From Streptomyces chryseus (lineage in GTDB: Bacteria; Actinomycetota; Actinomycetes; Streptomycetales; Streptomycetaceae): a stretch of DNA of 64,000 bases. Under the pieces are notes generated by a model. That model saw only the letters and a list, made by a program, of their open reading frames with translations. It made no database searches and had not been told where the DNA came from. Both the position numbers and the translations under genes were made by a program. Every line of letters begins with the position of its first letter. Position 1 is the stretch's first letter. Positions 25,030-33,655 of this stretch are shown one piece after another. The DNA is taken from assembly GCF_014650755.1 (NCBI RefSeq), contig NZ_BMVO01000014.1, positions 109,632 to 173,631 of the forward strand. The letters run 5' to 3'.

Positions 25030-27120
25030 GTGCCCGCGCCCGACCCCGCCACGTCCCCCAGCGACGCCCCCGCCGACTCCACCGGCCCCCTCGGCCGCGA
25101 ACGCGCCCACCTCACCGCCTCGCGCGCCGCGCTGCGCGCCATGCGCGAGGACGCGGAGGCCCTCGACATCCGCGACGTCACCGCGAACTGGGTGAACGCC
25201 GTCGTCCTCGGCGCCCAGATCGAGGACCGCATCAAGTCGCTCGCCGACCTCTCCCACACGCCGCTCTTCTTCGGCCGCCTCGACTACCTGCACGTCGTCG
25301 GCGCCGAAGAGGCCGAGGGCGCGGAGGGCGAGCGCTTCTACATCGGCCGCCGCCACGTCCACGACGCCGACGGCGACCCCATGGTCATCGACTGGCGCGC
25401 CCCCGTCTCCCAGCCGTTCTACCGCGCGTCCAAGAAGGACCCGCTGGGCGTCGGCCTGCGCCGCCGCTTCGGCTACACGGGCGGCGAGCTCACGGCGTAC
25501 GAGGACGAGCACCTGTCCGACCCGGCGGAGGCGGAGCGGACCAGCAAGCTGCTCCAGGCGGAGATCGAGCGCCCGCGCGTCGGCCCGATGCGGGACATCG
25601 TGGCGACGATCCAGCCCGAGCAGGACGAGATCGTACGGTCGGGCCTGTCCGGCAGCGTCTGCGTTCAGGGGGGTCCCGGCACCGGGAAGACGGCGGTGGG
25701 CCTGCACCGCGTCGCGTACCTCCTCTACGCGCACCGGGACCGGCTGGCCCGTACCGGAACGCTGGTCATCGGCCCCAACAAGTCCTTCCTCCACTACATC
25801 GAGCAGGTCCTGCCCGCGCTCGGCGAGCTGGAGGTCAGGCAGGCGACGGTCGACGACCTGGTGGCGGTGCACGGCGAGGTGCGCGGCGCGGACGAGGCGG
25901 ACGCGGCCGTCATCAAGGGCGACGCGCGGATGGCGGAGGTGCTGCGCAGGGCGCTGCGCTCGCACGTCACGGCCGTGCTCACCGAGCCCGTGATGGTGGT
26001 GCGCGGGTCGCGCAGGTGGCGGGTCCCGGCGTACGAACTGGAGGAGATGGTCGGCGAGTTGCTGGCCCGCGACATCCGCTACGGGGCCGCCCGCGACGCC
26101 CTGCCGCAGCGCATCGCGCACGCGGTGCTCGTCCGGATGGAGCAGGCCGGCGAGGCGCCGGACGACCGCGTGCAGGACGCGGTGGCGCGGAATCCGGCGG
26201 TGAAGGCGGCCGTCAAGGCGATCTGGCCGGCGGTGGACCCGGCGAAGCTGGTGCTGCGGCTGCTGTCCGACGCGGACTTCCTGGCGGAGCACGCGCAGGG
26301 GGTGCTGTCGGCGGAGGAGCAGAAGCGGATCCTGTGGGCGAAGCCGGCCCGGTCGGTGAAGTCGGCGAAGTGGTCGGCGGCGGACGTGGTGCTGCTGGAC
26401 GAGGCGGCGGACCTGATCTCTCGTACGCACTCGCTCGGGCATGTCGTGCTCGACGAGGCCCAGGACCTGTCACCGATGCAGTACCGGGCGGTGGGCCGCC
26501 GCTGCACGACGGGTTCGGCGACGGTACTGGGCGACCTGGCCCAGGGGACGACGCCGTGGGCCACGGCGAGCTGGGCGGAGGCGCTGCGGCACCTGGGCAA
26601 GCCGGAGGCGGCGGTCGAGGAGCTGACGGCGGGCTTCCGCGTGCCGCGCGACGTCATCGCGTACGCGTCACGGCTGCTGCCGGTGATCTCGCCGGGGCTG
26701 GCGCCGGTGTCGTCGGTACGGGAGAGCGCGGGGGCGCTGGCGGTACGTCAGGTGACTGCCGCCGACCTGCCCGGCGCGGTGGTGGAGGCGTGCGCCGAGG
26801 CGCTGCGCAACGAGGGGTCGACGGGCCTGATCGCGGCGGACGCGCGCATCGGGGAACTGGCGGCGGCCCTGACGGCGGCGGGCCACGCGTACCTCTCGCC
26901 CGGCGAGGAGACGACCGCGGAGTCCCGCCTGACGCTGGTGCCGGCGTCGCTGGCGAAGGGCCTGGAGTACGACTACGTGGTACTGGACGAACCGGCGGCG
27001 GTGGTGTCGGGCGAGCCGGACGAGCGGACCGGGTTGCGCCGCCTGTACGTGGCGCTGACCCGTGCGGTCTCGGGCCTCGCGGTCGTCCACGCGGCCCCGT
27101 TGCCCACGGCCCTGACCTGA
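25030..27120 (+). CDS. helR: RNA polymerase recycling motor ATPase HelR
   Basis: 696 residues. I chose the GTG at 25030 because GGAGG lies exactly 7 bases upstream, which removes about 19 residues from the longest frame. It is a UvrD/Rep-like ATPase of the HelD group: Walker A GGPGTGKT (K220), DEAQDLSPMQYRAVGRR (motif II), GDLAQGTTPWA and the C-terminal VPASLAKGLEYDYVVLDEP with RRLYVALTRA. An N-terminal coiled-coil arm (GRERAHLTASRAALRAM) precedes the core. HelR displaces rifamycins and frees stalled RNA polymerase in Streptomyces. HelD is the alternative; length and sequence favour HelR. It is monocistronic. Confidence 0.82.
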   Translation: MPAPDPATSPSDAPADSTGPLGRERAHLTASRAALRAMREDAEALDIRDVTANWVNAVVLGAQIEDRIKSLADLSHTPLFFGRLDYLHVVGAEEAEGAEGERFYIGRRHVHDADGDPMVIDWRAPVSQPFYRASKKDPLGVGLRRRFGYTGGELTAYEDEHLSDPAEAERTSKLLQAEIERPRVGPMRDIVATIQPEQDEIVRSGLSGSVCVQGGPGTGKTAVGLHRVAYLLYAHRDRLARTGTLVIGPNKSFLHYIEQVLPALGELEVRQATVDDLVAVHGEVRGADEADAAVIKGDARMAEVLRRALRSHVTAVLTEPVMVVRGSRRWRVPAYELEEMVGELLARDIRYGAARDALPQRIAHAVLVRMEQAGEAPDDRVQDAVARNPAVKAAVKAIWPAVDPAKLVLRLLSDADFLAEHAQGVLSAEEQKRILWAKPARSVKSAKWSAADVVLLDEAADLISRTHSLGHVVLDEAQDLSPMQYRAVGRRCTTGSATVLGDLAQGTTPWATASWAEALRHLGKPEAAVEELTAGFRVPRDVIAYASRLLPVISPGLAPVSSVRESAGALAVRQVTAADLPGAVVEACAEALRNEGSTGLIAADARIGELAAALTAAGHAYLSPGEETTAESRLTLVPASLAKGLEYDYVVLDEPAAVVSGEPDERTGLRRLYVALTRAVSGLAVVHAAPLPTALT

Positions 27121-27186
27121 CACCCACCTCCGTATCGCTCAGCGCCGCCCGAGGACCGAACGGGGCCACCGATCGGCACCGGAGCC

Positions 27187-27285
27187 AGCCCGTCCGGCGT
27201 TTGAGGACACGCCCGTAGGGCGTTCGGGGGCCGGGGCTTGCCCCGGTTCGGGAAGGGGCGGGGTGGGGAAAGGCCCCGCGCAGCG
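27187..27285. repeat. Streptomyces-type intergenic palindromic repeat region
   Basis: GTCCGGCGTTTGAGGAC (27192-27208) and the hairpin CCGGGG-CTTG-CCCCGG (27231-27246) are sequences I recognise as common interspersed intergenic repeats of Streptomyces, followed by a GC-rich GCGGGG...CCCCGC pair. They fill the gap between helR and cutC, which converge, and probably end both transcripts. Confidence 0.6.
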
Positions 27286-27337
27286 GCGTCGCGCCACCCG
27301 CACCTCACCCCACCCAGCCCGCCCCACCCCCGCCCCC

Positions 27338-28033
27338 CTACCCGTCCAGCGTCGTCCGCCACTCCCGTACCGCGTCGGCGGAAACCGGCGTCGCCCAGCC
27401 TCCCGGCCGAGCCGCGCCACCGATGTGGAACGCGTCGATCCCGGCGGCCCGCAGCGCCGGAAGGTGGTCCAGGCGGAGCCCGCCGCCGACCAGCAGCTGC
27501 GGCAGGTACCCCGGCGCCCCCCGCCTCCCAGCCGCCGCCTCGGCCACCAGCACCGGCAGCCCCGCGTCCACGCCCTGAGGCGCGCCGGCGGTCAGGTACG
27601 TGTCCAGCCCCGGCAGCTCCGCGAGCCGCTTGCGGAGCGCGTCGCGGTCCGCCGCCCGGTCGATCGCCCGGTGGAACGTCCACCGGCAGCCCTCGATCTC
27701 CGCCACCACGCGCTCGACGGCGACGAGATCGGGGTTCCCCTCCGCGTCGAGGAACCCGAGTACGAACTCGTCGGCCCCCTCCGCGCGCATCCCCTGGGCC
27801 GCCAGCACCAGCTCCTCGATGTCCCCCGCGAGGAATCCGTCCGCCAGCCTCAGCATCACGCGCAGCGGGATGTCCACCGCCGCACGGATCCGCCCGAAGG
27901 TCTCGCGGGACGGAGTCAGGCCGTCCGCAGCCATGTCGGTGACCAGCTCCAGCCGGTCCGCCCCTCCCGACCGGGCCGCGATCGCGTCCTCCGCGTCGAG
28001 GGCGATCACCTCCAGGACCGCACGGTTGTTCAT
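27338..28033 (-). CDS. cutC: CutC family protein
   Basis: 231 residues forming a predicted TIM barrel: LEVIALDAEDAIAARSGGADRLELV at the N-terminus, LRVMLR, TFHRAIDRA, and LLVGGGLRLDHLPAL to HIGGAARPGG at the C-terminus. It is the full family length. CutC was named for copper homeostasis, but the biochemical role of the family is unsettled. It is divergent from copA, which seems to fit copper, yet the operator nearest its own start is a DasR-like (dre) sequence at 28063-28078 and the CsoR-type operator lies at copA. Amino-sugar control is therefore worth considering. Confidence 0.88.
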   Translation of the reverse strand: MNNRAVLEVIALDAEDAIAARSGGADRLELVTDMAADGLTPSRETFGRIRAAVDIPLRVMLRLADGFLAGDIEELVLAAQGMRAEGADEFVLGFLDAEGNPDLVAVERVVAEIEGCRWTFHRAIDRAADRDALRKRLAELPGLDTYLTAGAPQGVDAGLPVLVAEAAAGRRGAPGYLPQLLVGGGLRLDHLPALRAAGIDAFHIGGAARPGGWATPVSADAVREWRTTLDG

Positions 28034-28062
28034 AGGACCCCATTCCTCGAGAAGCGGCGACT

Positions 28063-28078
28063 ACAGGTCTAGTCCAAT
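28063..28078 (-). promoter_or_regulatory. dre-like (DasR-type) site upstream of cutC
   Basis: ACAGGTCTAGTCCAAT on the plus strand matches 13 of 16 positions of the DasR consensus ACTGGTCTAGACCACT. Its minus-strand form contains TGGACTAGACCT, which also occurs exactly in the nagK promoter (53883-53894). Confidence 0.55.
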
Positions 28079-28145
28079 CTCCCACCCTAGGGCCCGGACC
28101 CCGCCGGCGCATCAACACGGCGCGGCAACCACCCCACCGGACGCC

Positions 28146-28174
28146 TTGCGCGGACCCGGCGCCGGAGGTATACA
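28146..28174 (+). promoter_or_regulatory. copA promoter
   Basis: TTGCGC (-35) and TATACA (-10) with a 17-base spacer. The predicted transcription start falls at about 28181, just before the CsoR-type operator. Confidence 0.6.
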
Positions 28175-28186
28175 TAGGATGAACAG

Positions 28187-28203
28187 ATACCCCCGGGGGG
28201 TAT
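28187..28203. promoter_or_regulatory. CsoR-type copper operator
   Basis: ATACCCCC-G-GGGGGTAT is a near-perfect palindrome of the class bound by CsoR copper repressors. It lies 28 bases ahead of the copA start, just downstream of the -10, so repressor binding would block initiation or escape until Cu(I) releases it. Confidence 0.75.
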
Positions 28204-28230
28204 AAGTAGCCCACAGTCCGAGGAGCGCAC

Positions 28231-30525
28231 ATGCCCACCACGCCAGCCGCCCCCGCCGCCCGCACCAGCCCCGAAACCGAGGTGGAACTCGCCATCGGCG
28301 GCATGACCTGCGCCTCCTGCGCCGCGCGCGTCGAGAAGAAGCTGAACCGGATGGACGGCGTGGAAGCCACCGTCAACTACGCCACCGAGAAGGCCAAGGT
28401 CACCTACCGGGGCACGGACGTCACCGTGGCGGACCTGGTCGCGGCAGTGGAAGCCACCGGCTACACCGCCAAGGAGCCGCCCCCCGTACGCACGGATCCC
28501 CCGCCCGGCGGCCCCGCACGGGAACCGGCCGCCGACGACGAACTCCTGCCCCTCCGCCGGCGGCTGCTCACCGCGACCCTTCTCGCCGTCCCGGTGGTCG
28601 CGATGGCGATGGTCCCCGCCCTCCAGATCGAGTACTGGCAGTGGCTGTCCCTGACGCTGGCCGCCCCTGTCGTGACGTACGCGGCCTGGCCCTTCCACCG
28701 CGCCGCGTGGACCAACGCCAAGCACGGCGCGGCCACGATGGACACCCTGATCTCGGTCGGCACGTCGGCCGCCTTCCTGTGGTCCGTGTGGGCCCTGTTC
28801 TTCGGGACCGCCGGCACCCCCGGCATGACGCACCCCTTCGAGCTGACCGTCTCGCGCGGTGACGGGGCAGGGAACATCTACCTGGAGGCGGCGGCCGGCG
28901 TCACCGCGTTCATCCTGGCCGGGCGCTACTTCGAGGCGCGCTCCAAGCGCAAGGCCGGCGCGGCCCTGAAGGCGCTGCTGGAGCTGGGCGCCAAGAGCGT
29001 GACCGTACTGCGCGACGGCGGCAACCGGCAGGAGACGATCCCCACCGACCGGCTGGCCGTCGGCGACCGCTTCCTGGTCCGCCCGGGCGAGAAGATCGCC
29101 ACCGACGGCACGGTCGTCGAAGGCACCTCCGCCGTCGACGCCGCCCTGCTCACCGGCGAGTCCGTGCCGGTCGAGGTCGCCCCCGGCGACACCGTCACCG
29201 GCGCCACCCTCAACGCCGGCGGCCGCCTGGTCGTCGAGGCGACCCGGGTCGGCGCCGACACCCAGCTCGCCCGCATCGCCAAGCTCGTGGAGGACGCCCA
29301 GAACGGCAAGGCCGCCGCCCAGCGCCTGGCCGACAGGATCTCCGCCGTCTTCGTCCCCGTCGTCATCGCCCTGGCGCTCGGCACCCTCGGCTTCTGGCTC
29401 GGCACCGGAGCCGGACTGACCGCCGCGTTCACCGCCGCCGTGGCGGTGCTGATCATCGCCTGCCCGTGCGCACTGGGCCTGGCCACCCCGACCGCCCTCA
29501 TGGTCGGCACCGGTCGCGGCGCACAGCTCGGCATCCTGATCAAGGGCCCCGAAGTACTGGAGAGCACCCGCAGGGCCGACACGATCGTCCTCGACAAGAC
29601 CGGGACCGTCACCACCGGCCGGATGACCCTCCTCGCCGTCCACACGGCCCCCACCACCACCGAGACGGAGGTACTGCGCCTGGCGGGCGCCCTGGAGCAC
29701 GCCTCCGAGCACCCGATCGCCCGGGCCGTGGCGGCGGGCGCCGTCGAGCGGACGGGCGGCCCCCTGCCCACCCCCGAGGACTTCGCGAACGTGCCGGGAC
29801 TCGGCGTCCAGGGCGTCGTCGAGGGCCACGCGGTCCTGGTCGGCCGCACCAGGCTGCTCGCCGAGTGGGCGATGGAGCTGCCCGTGGCGCTGGAGCGGGC
29901 CAGGGCCGACGCGGAGGCGGCGGGCCGTACCGCGATCGCGGTGGCCTGGGACGGCGAGGCCCGCGCGGTGCTGGAGGTCGCGGACGCGGTCAAGGACACC
30001 AGCGCCGAGGCGGTCCGCAGGCTGCGCGCGCTCGGCCTGACGCCCATCCTGCTGACCGGCGACAACCGGGCCGTCGCCGAGTCGGTGGCCCGCGAGGTGG
30101 GCATCGACGAGGTCTTCGCGGAGGTCATGCCCGAGGACAAGGTGGACGTCGTGAAGAGGCTCCAGGCCGAGGGGCGGAGCGTGGCCATGGTCGGCGACGG
30201 CGTCAACGACGCCGCCGCACTCGCCCAGGCCGATCTCGGGCTGGCCATGGGGACCGGTACCGACGCCGCGATCGAAGCGGGCGACCTGACGCTGGTACGG
30301 GGCGACCTGCTCGCCGCGGCCGACGCGATCCGCCTGTCCCGCAGGACGCTGGGCACCATCAGGTCCAACCTCTTCTGGGCGTTCGCCTACAACGTCGCCG
30401 CCCTCCCCCTGGCCGCGGCCGGCCTCCTCAACCCGATGATCGCCGGAGCGGCCATGGCCTTCTCGTCGGTCTTCGTCGTCGGCAACTCGCTGCGCCTGCG
30501 CGGTTTCAAGGCCGCCACCGGCTGA
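28231..30525 (+). CDS. copA: Copper-exporting P1B-type ATPase
   Basis: 764 residues. One N-terminal heavy-metal-associated domain carries GMTCASCAAR (C27, C30). Eight membrane helices are expected, with the P1B metal motif CPCALGLATPTA (C411-P-C413), the phosphorylation site DKTGT (D455), an SEHPIARAV motif and GDGVNDAAALAQADLG. CPC identifies Cu(I)/Ag(I) export. GAGGAG precedes the ATG. A CsoR-type operator covers its promoter. No copZ chaperone or csoR gene is adjacent, so the regulator acts from elsewhere. Confidence 0.93.
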   Translation: MPTTPAAPAARTSPETEVELAIGGMTCASCAARVEKKLNRMDGVEATVNYATEKAKVTYRGTDVTVADLVAAVEATGYTAKEPPPVRTDPPPGGPAREPAADDELLPLRRRLLTATLLAVPVVAMAMVPALQIEYWQWLSLTLAAPVVTYAAWPFHRAAWTNAKHGAATMDTLISVGTSAAFLWSVWALFFGTAGTPGMTHPFELTVSRGDGAGNIYLEAAAGVTAFILAGRYFEARSKRKAGAALKALLELGAKSVTVLRDGGNRQETIPTDRLAVGDRFLVRPGEKIATDGTVVEGTSAVDAALLTGESVPVEVAPGDTVTGATLNAGGRLVVEATRVGADTQLARIAKLVEDAQNGKAAAQRLADRISAVFVPVVIALALGTLGFWLGTGAGLTAAFTAAVAVLIIACPCALGLATPTALMVGTGRGAQLGILIKGPEVLESTRRADTIVLDKTGTVTTGRMTLLAVHTAPTTTETEVLRLAGALEHASEHPIARAVAAGAVERTGGPLPTPEDFANVPGLGVQGVVEGHAVLVGRTRLLAEWAMELPVALERARADAEAAGRTAIAVAWDGEARAVLEVADAVKDTSAEAVRRLRALGLTPILLTGDNRAVAESVAREVGIDEVFAEVMPEDKVDVVKRLQAEGRSVAMVGDGVNDAAALAQADLGLAMGTGTDAAIEAGDLTLVRGDLLAAADAIRLSRRTLGTIRSNLFWAFAYNVAALPLAAAGLLNPMIAGAAMAFSSVFVVGNSLRLRGFKAATG

Positions 30526-30557
30526 GGACCCGGGCCCCCGCACCGCCCCCGTACGAA

Positions 30558-30590
30558 GCCCCGGCATGCCACCGGCCTTCGCACCGGGGC
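30558..30590 (+). terminator. Hairpin after copA
   Basis: GCCCCGG pairs with CCGGGGC around a 19-base loop, 33 bases past the copA stop. Confidence 0.45.
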
Positions 30591-30656
30591 GGTTCGGCGC
30601 GTGCGCGGGCCACGGGATGCCCGGACCCCACCGGCCCGGCCGCGCCACGCGGCACA

Positions 30657-31331
30657 ATGACGTCCATGAACGCCACGGCCGCAACCCCGCCGCACCCCGG
30701 GCACGACGACCTGGTCCGCCGCTGGCTGGACACGCTCCCGGCCGCCGGCGAGCTGTCCGCCGACCCCCGCCCGTACGCCGAGAACCTCCTCGCCCGCTGG
30801 GCCGAGCCGCAGCGCCGCTACCACTCGACCGACCACCTGGTCGCGGTCCTCGGCCACCTCGACACGCTGGCCGGGCACGCCGACGACCCGGCGGCCGTCC
30901 GCCTCGCCGCCTGGTTCCACGACGCGGTCTACCGCCCCGACCGCTCCGAGAACGAGGAGCGCAGCGCCCTCCTCGCCGAGCGCGCGCTGGCCGAGCTGGG
31001 TCTCGACGAGGCCCGTACGGCCGAGGTCGCCCGCCTGGTCCGCCTCACCGCCGGCCACGACCCCGCCCCGCACGACGCCAACGGCGAGGCCCTGTGCGAC
31101 GCGGACCTCGCGATCCTGGCCTCGGCCCCGGCGTCGTACGCCGCCTACGCGGCGGCGGTCCGCGAGGAGTACGGCTTCGTGCCCGACGACGCGTTCCGCG
31201 AAGGCCGTGCGGCGGTGCTGCGCCAGCTCCTGGAGCTGCCGGCCCTGTTCCGTACGCCGCATGGGCAGGCCGAGTGGGAGGCGCGGGCGCGGCAGAACCT
31301 GGCGGCGGAACTGGACCTGCTCACCGTCTGA
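30657..31331 (+). CDS. HD-domain phosphohydrolase-like protein
   Basis: 224 residues from the ATG at 30657; a second ATG at 30666 is possible. The metal-binding pattern is RYHSTDHL, then AAWFHDAVYRPDRSENE and CDADLAIL, which fits predicted metal-dependent HD-superfamily phosphohydrolases (COG4339 type). The acidic RSENEERSALLAERAL block after the HD is typical. It is a cytoplasmic enzyme of unknown substrate. No partner is evident; the next gene starts about 45 bases later and may be cotranscribed. Confidence 0.75.
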   Translation: MTSMNATAATPPHPGHDDLVRRWLDTLPAAGELSADPRPYAENLLARWAEPQRRYHSTDHLVAVLGHLDTLAGHADDPAAVRLAAWFHDAVYRPDRSENEERSALLAERALAELGLDEARTAEVARLVRLTAGHDPAPHDANGEALCDADLAILASAPASYAAYAAAVREEYGFVPDDAFREGRAAVLRQLLELPALFRTPHGQAEWEARARQNLAAELDLLTV

Positions 31332-31376
31332 GACAGGGGGGGAATGCGAGCGCCGGCGGCGGTGTTCTTGCCTGTC

Positions 31377-32624
31377 ATGCCTGACTCCGCCGACCGACGC
31401 ACCCGTATGCCCCTGGCCGTCTACATCCTCGGCCTGGCGGTCTTCGCCCTCGGCACCAGCGAATTCATGCTGTCCGGGCTGCTGCCGCCGATCGCCGCCG
31501 ACATGGACGTCTCGATCCCGCAGGCCGGGCTCCTGATCTCGGCCTTCGCCATCGGCATGGTGATCGGCGCGCCCCTGCTGGCCGTCGCGACGCTGCGCCT
31601 GCCCCGCCGTACGACCCTGATCACCCTGATCACGGTCTTCGGCCTCGGGCAGGTCGTCGGCGCGCTGGCCCCCTCGTACGAGCTGCTGTTCGCCTCGCGC
31701 GTCGTGAGCGCGTTCGCGTGCGCCGGGTTCTGGGCGGTGGGGGCGGCGGTCGCCATCGCGATGGTGCCGGTGGACGCGCGGGCGCGGGCGATGGCCGTCA
31801 TGATCGGCGGGCTGAGCATCGCGAACGTGCTGGGCGTGCCGGCCGGGGCGTTCCTCGGCGAGCACCTCGGCTGGCGGTCGGCGTTCTGGGCGGTCGGCGC
31901 GGCCTCGGCGCTCGCGCTGGTGGGCGTCATGACGATGATCCCGCGCATCCCGCTCCCCGCGGAGAAGCCGCGGCTCAAGCGGGAGCTGGCGATCTACCGC
32001 GACGGCCAGGTCTGGCTGGCGATCACGATCACGGCGCTGGCGGCGGGCGGCGTCTTCTGCGCGTTCAGCTACCTCGCGCCGCTGCTGACGGACGTGGCGG
32101 GCCTCGACGCGGGCTGGGTGCCGACGGTTCTGGCGCTGTTCGGCATCGGTGCGCTGGTGGGGACGACGCTGGGCGGCCGGGTCGCGGACGCGCACCTCTT
32201 CGGCGTACTGATCAGCGGTATCGCGGCGTCGACCGTCTTCCTCGTCGTACTGGCCCTCTTCGCCTCCAGCGCGGTGGTGGCGGTCGCCCTGTCGTTCCTG
32301 CTCGGCCTCTCGGCGTTCTACACGGCGCCGGCGCTCAACGCCCGGATGTTCAACGTCGCGGGCGTGGCGCCGACCCTGGCCGGGGCGACGACCACGGCGG
32401 CGTTCAACCTGGGCAACACGGGCGGCCCGTGGCTCGGCGGCACGGTGATCGACGCGGGCTTCGGTTTCGCCGCGACGGCGTGGGCGGGCGCGGCGATGAC
32501 GGTACTGGCGCTGGTGGCGGTGGCGTTCTCGCTGCGGCTGCACCGCAGGGTGGGCGCCGGCTCGCGCGTGGTGACGGGCTCGGAGGCGCACGCCCCGGAG
32601 ACGGCACGCGCCGAACGGCTCTGA
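31377..32624 (+). CDS. MFS drug exporter, Cmx/CmlR-like
   Basis: About 415 residues with twelve membrane helices. MPLAVYILGLAVFALGTSEFMLSGLLPPIAADM and FLGEHLGWRSAFWAVGAAS-type blocks are typical of the DHA1 Cmx/CmrA chloramphenicol exporters (I quote only the family pattern). The start is not certain: ATGs at 31344, 31377 and 31407 are all in frame, and family members often begin at the last of these. The role is proton-driven drug efflux, probably chloramphenicol or a related phenicol. No attenuator-like leader peptide is obvious. Confidence 0.8.
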   Translation: MPDSADRRTRMPLAVYILGLAVFALGTSEFMLSGLLPPIAADMDVSIPQAGLLISAFAIGMVIGAPLLAVATLRLPRRTTLITLITVFGLGQVVGALAPSYELLFASRVVSAFACAGFWAVGAAVAIAMVPVDARARAMAVMIGGLSIANVLGVPAGAFLGEHLGWRSAFWAVGAASALALVGVMTMIPRIPLPAEKPRLKRELAIYRDGQVWLAITITALAAGGVFCAFSYLAPLLTDVAGLDAGWVPTVLALFGIGALVGTTLGGRVADAHLFGVLISGIAASTVFLVVLALFASSAVVAVALSFLLGLSAFYTAPALNARMFNVAGVAPTLAGATTTAAFNLGNTGGPWLGGTVIDAGFGFAATAWAGAAMTVLALVAVAFSLRLHRRVGAGSRVVTGSEAHAPETARAERL

Positions 32625-32733
32625 GACCGGTGCGTCGCTCACCCGATCGTGGGACGCTGAGGCAAGCCGGCCGCGCGCGTGGTCCCCGCGCCCTGCGTTC
32701 GCCCTGACAGGGCCACAGAAGGGGGACCTCACG

Positions 32734-33358
32734 ATGACCGCCGCACTGGTCGAGCCCGAGCTGTCGGAGGATGACATGCCGTCGGATGACACGCCGTCGT
32801 GGGACTACCTGCTGGAAACGTGGCAGGAGTTGGACGTGCCGGAGGGGTGGCGTGCCGAGATCGACGAGGGGCTGATCACCTTGGTGCCGCCGCCGGACGA
32901 CGGACACAATCTCATCGCGGCGCGGGTGCACTGGGCGCTGCGCAGCACCTTGCCCGACGACTGGGAGGTCTTCCAGACCCTCGGTCTGTTCATCTACCGC
33001 CAGGAGCGGCTCTACATCCCGGACCTCGTCGTAGTCCCGACAAAACTGATCGTGGAACGCGCGAAGAAGAAGGAGAAGGCCCCCGCTGGCCTCGGCAGAG
33101 GCGGCACTGGCGGTGCAGATCACCTCGAAGGGCAACGCCTCGCACGACCGGTCGGCCAAGCAGAAGGCGTACGCCAAGGGGGATGTCCCGCTGTACCTGC
33201 TGATCGATCGCTACGACGAAGGCGGTCCGGCGGTCACCCTCTTCTCCGATCCACGCAACGGCATGTACCGGACCGGCCTGCGCAAGCCGTTCGGGGAACC
33301 CGTCGCCCTGCCCGAGCCCTTCGGTAGCGAGCTGGACACCGCAGGCTTCGTCGTCTGA
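32734..33358 (+). pseudogene. Uma2 family (DUF820) endonuclease-like gene, frameshifted
   Basis: The first frame encodes MTAALVEPELSEDD to PDLVVVPTKLIVERAKKKEK and then loses homology; a second frame continues ALAVQITSKGNASHDRSAKQKAYA to LDTAGFVV. Removing one C from the five-C run at 33080-33084 joins them into one full-length protein of about 207 residues with the family's PD-(D/E)XK-like pattern (IPDLVVV, then V-QI-TS). It is either a recent single-base frameshift or a sequencing error in a homopolymer. A clear ribosome site (GGGGGAC) precedes the ATG. Uma2 proteins are abundant in Streptomyces and their role is unknown. Confidence 0.8.
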
Positions 33359-33388
33359 GACAGACCGTCCGTTCCGGGTGCGGCCGCC

Positions 33389-33655
33389 CTACGCCGGCCG
33401 TCCCTTCGGCCGTCGCAGTCCCGCCGCCGTGATCCGGCGTACGAGTTCCTTCGAGCCCACCTCCACCGCACCGGCGGCCACCGCGTCGGCGTACCGCACG
33501 TCGGGCACGTCGTAGTGGTCGCGTTCGAAGGCGCGCGGCGGGCACCCGATGGCGGCCGCGAACGCGTGCAGCTCCTCGAACGAGACGTCACTCACCAGAT
33601 GCGACCACATCCGGCCGTGTCCCGGCCACGTCGGCGGGTCGATGTAGACCGTCAC
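33389..33655 (-). CDS. DUF4031 protein
   Basis: 88 residues from a GTG that overlaps the stop codon of the gene before it (GTGA at 33655-33652). The sequence TVYIDPPTWPGHGRMWSHLVSD, FERDHYDVPD and a basic C-terminus match DUF4031, a small actinobacterial family with conserved Asp, His and Trp residues at the N-terminus that suggest a metal or nucleotide site. Function is unknown. It is convergent with the Uma2 pseudogene, 30 bases apart. Confidence 0.8.
   Translation of the reverse strand: MTVYIDPPTWPGHGRMWSHLVSDVSFEELHAFAAAIGCPPRAFERDHYDVPDVRYADAVAAGAVEVGSKELVRRITAAGLRRPKGRPA

Noticed and set aside
27231..27246. GGGGCTTGCCCC as a rifamycin-associated element for helR
   Set aside because: It lies downstream of helR, has a simple hairpin form and belongs to a common intergenic repeat.
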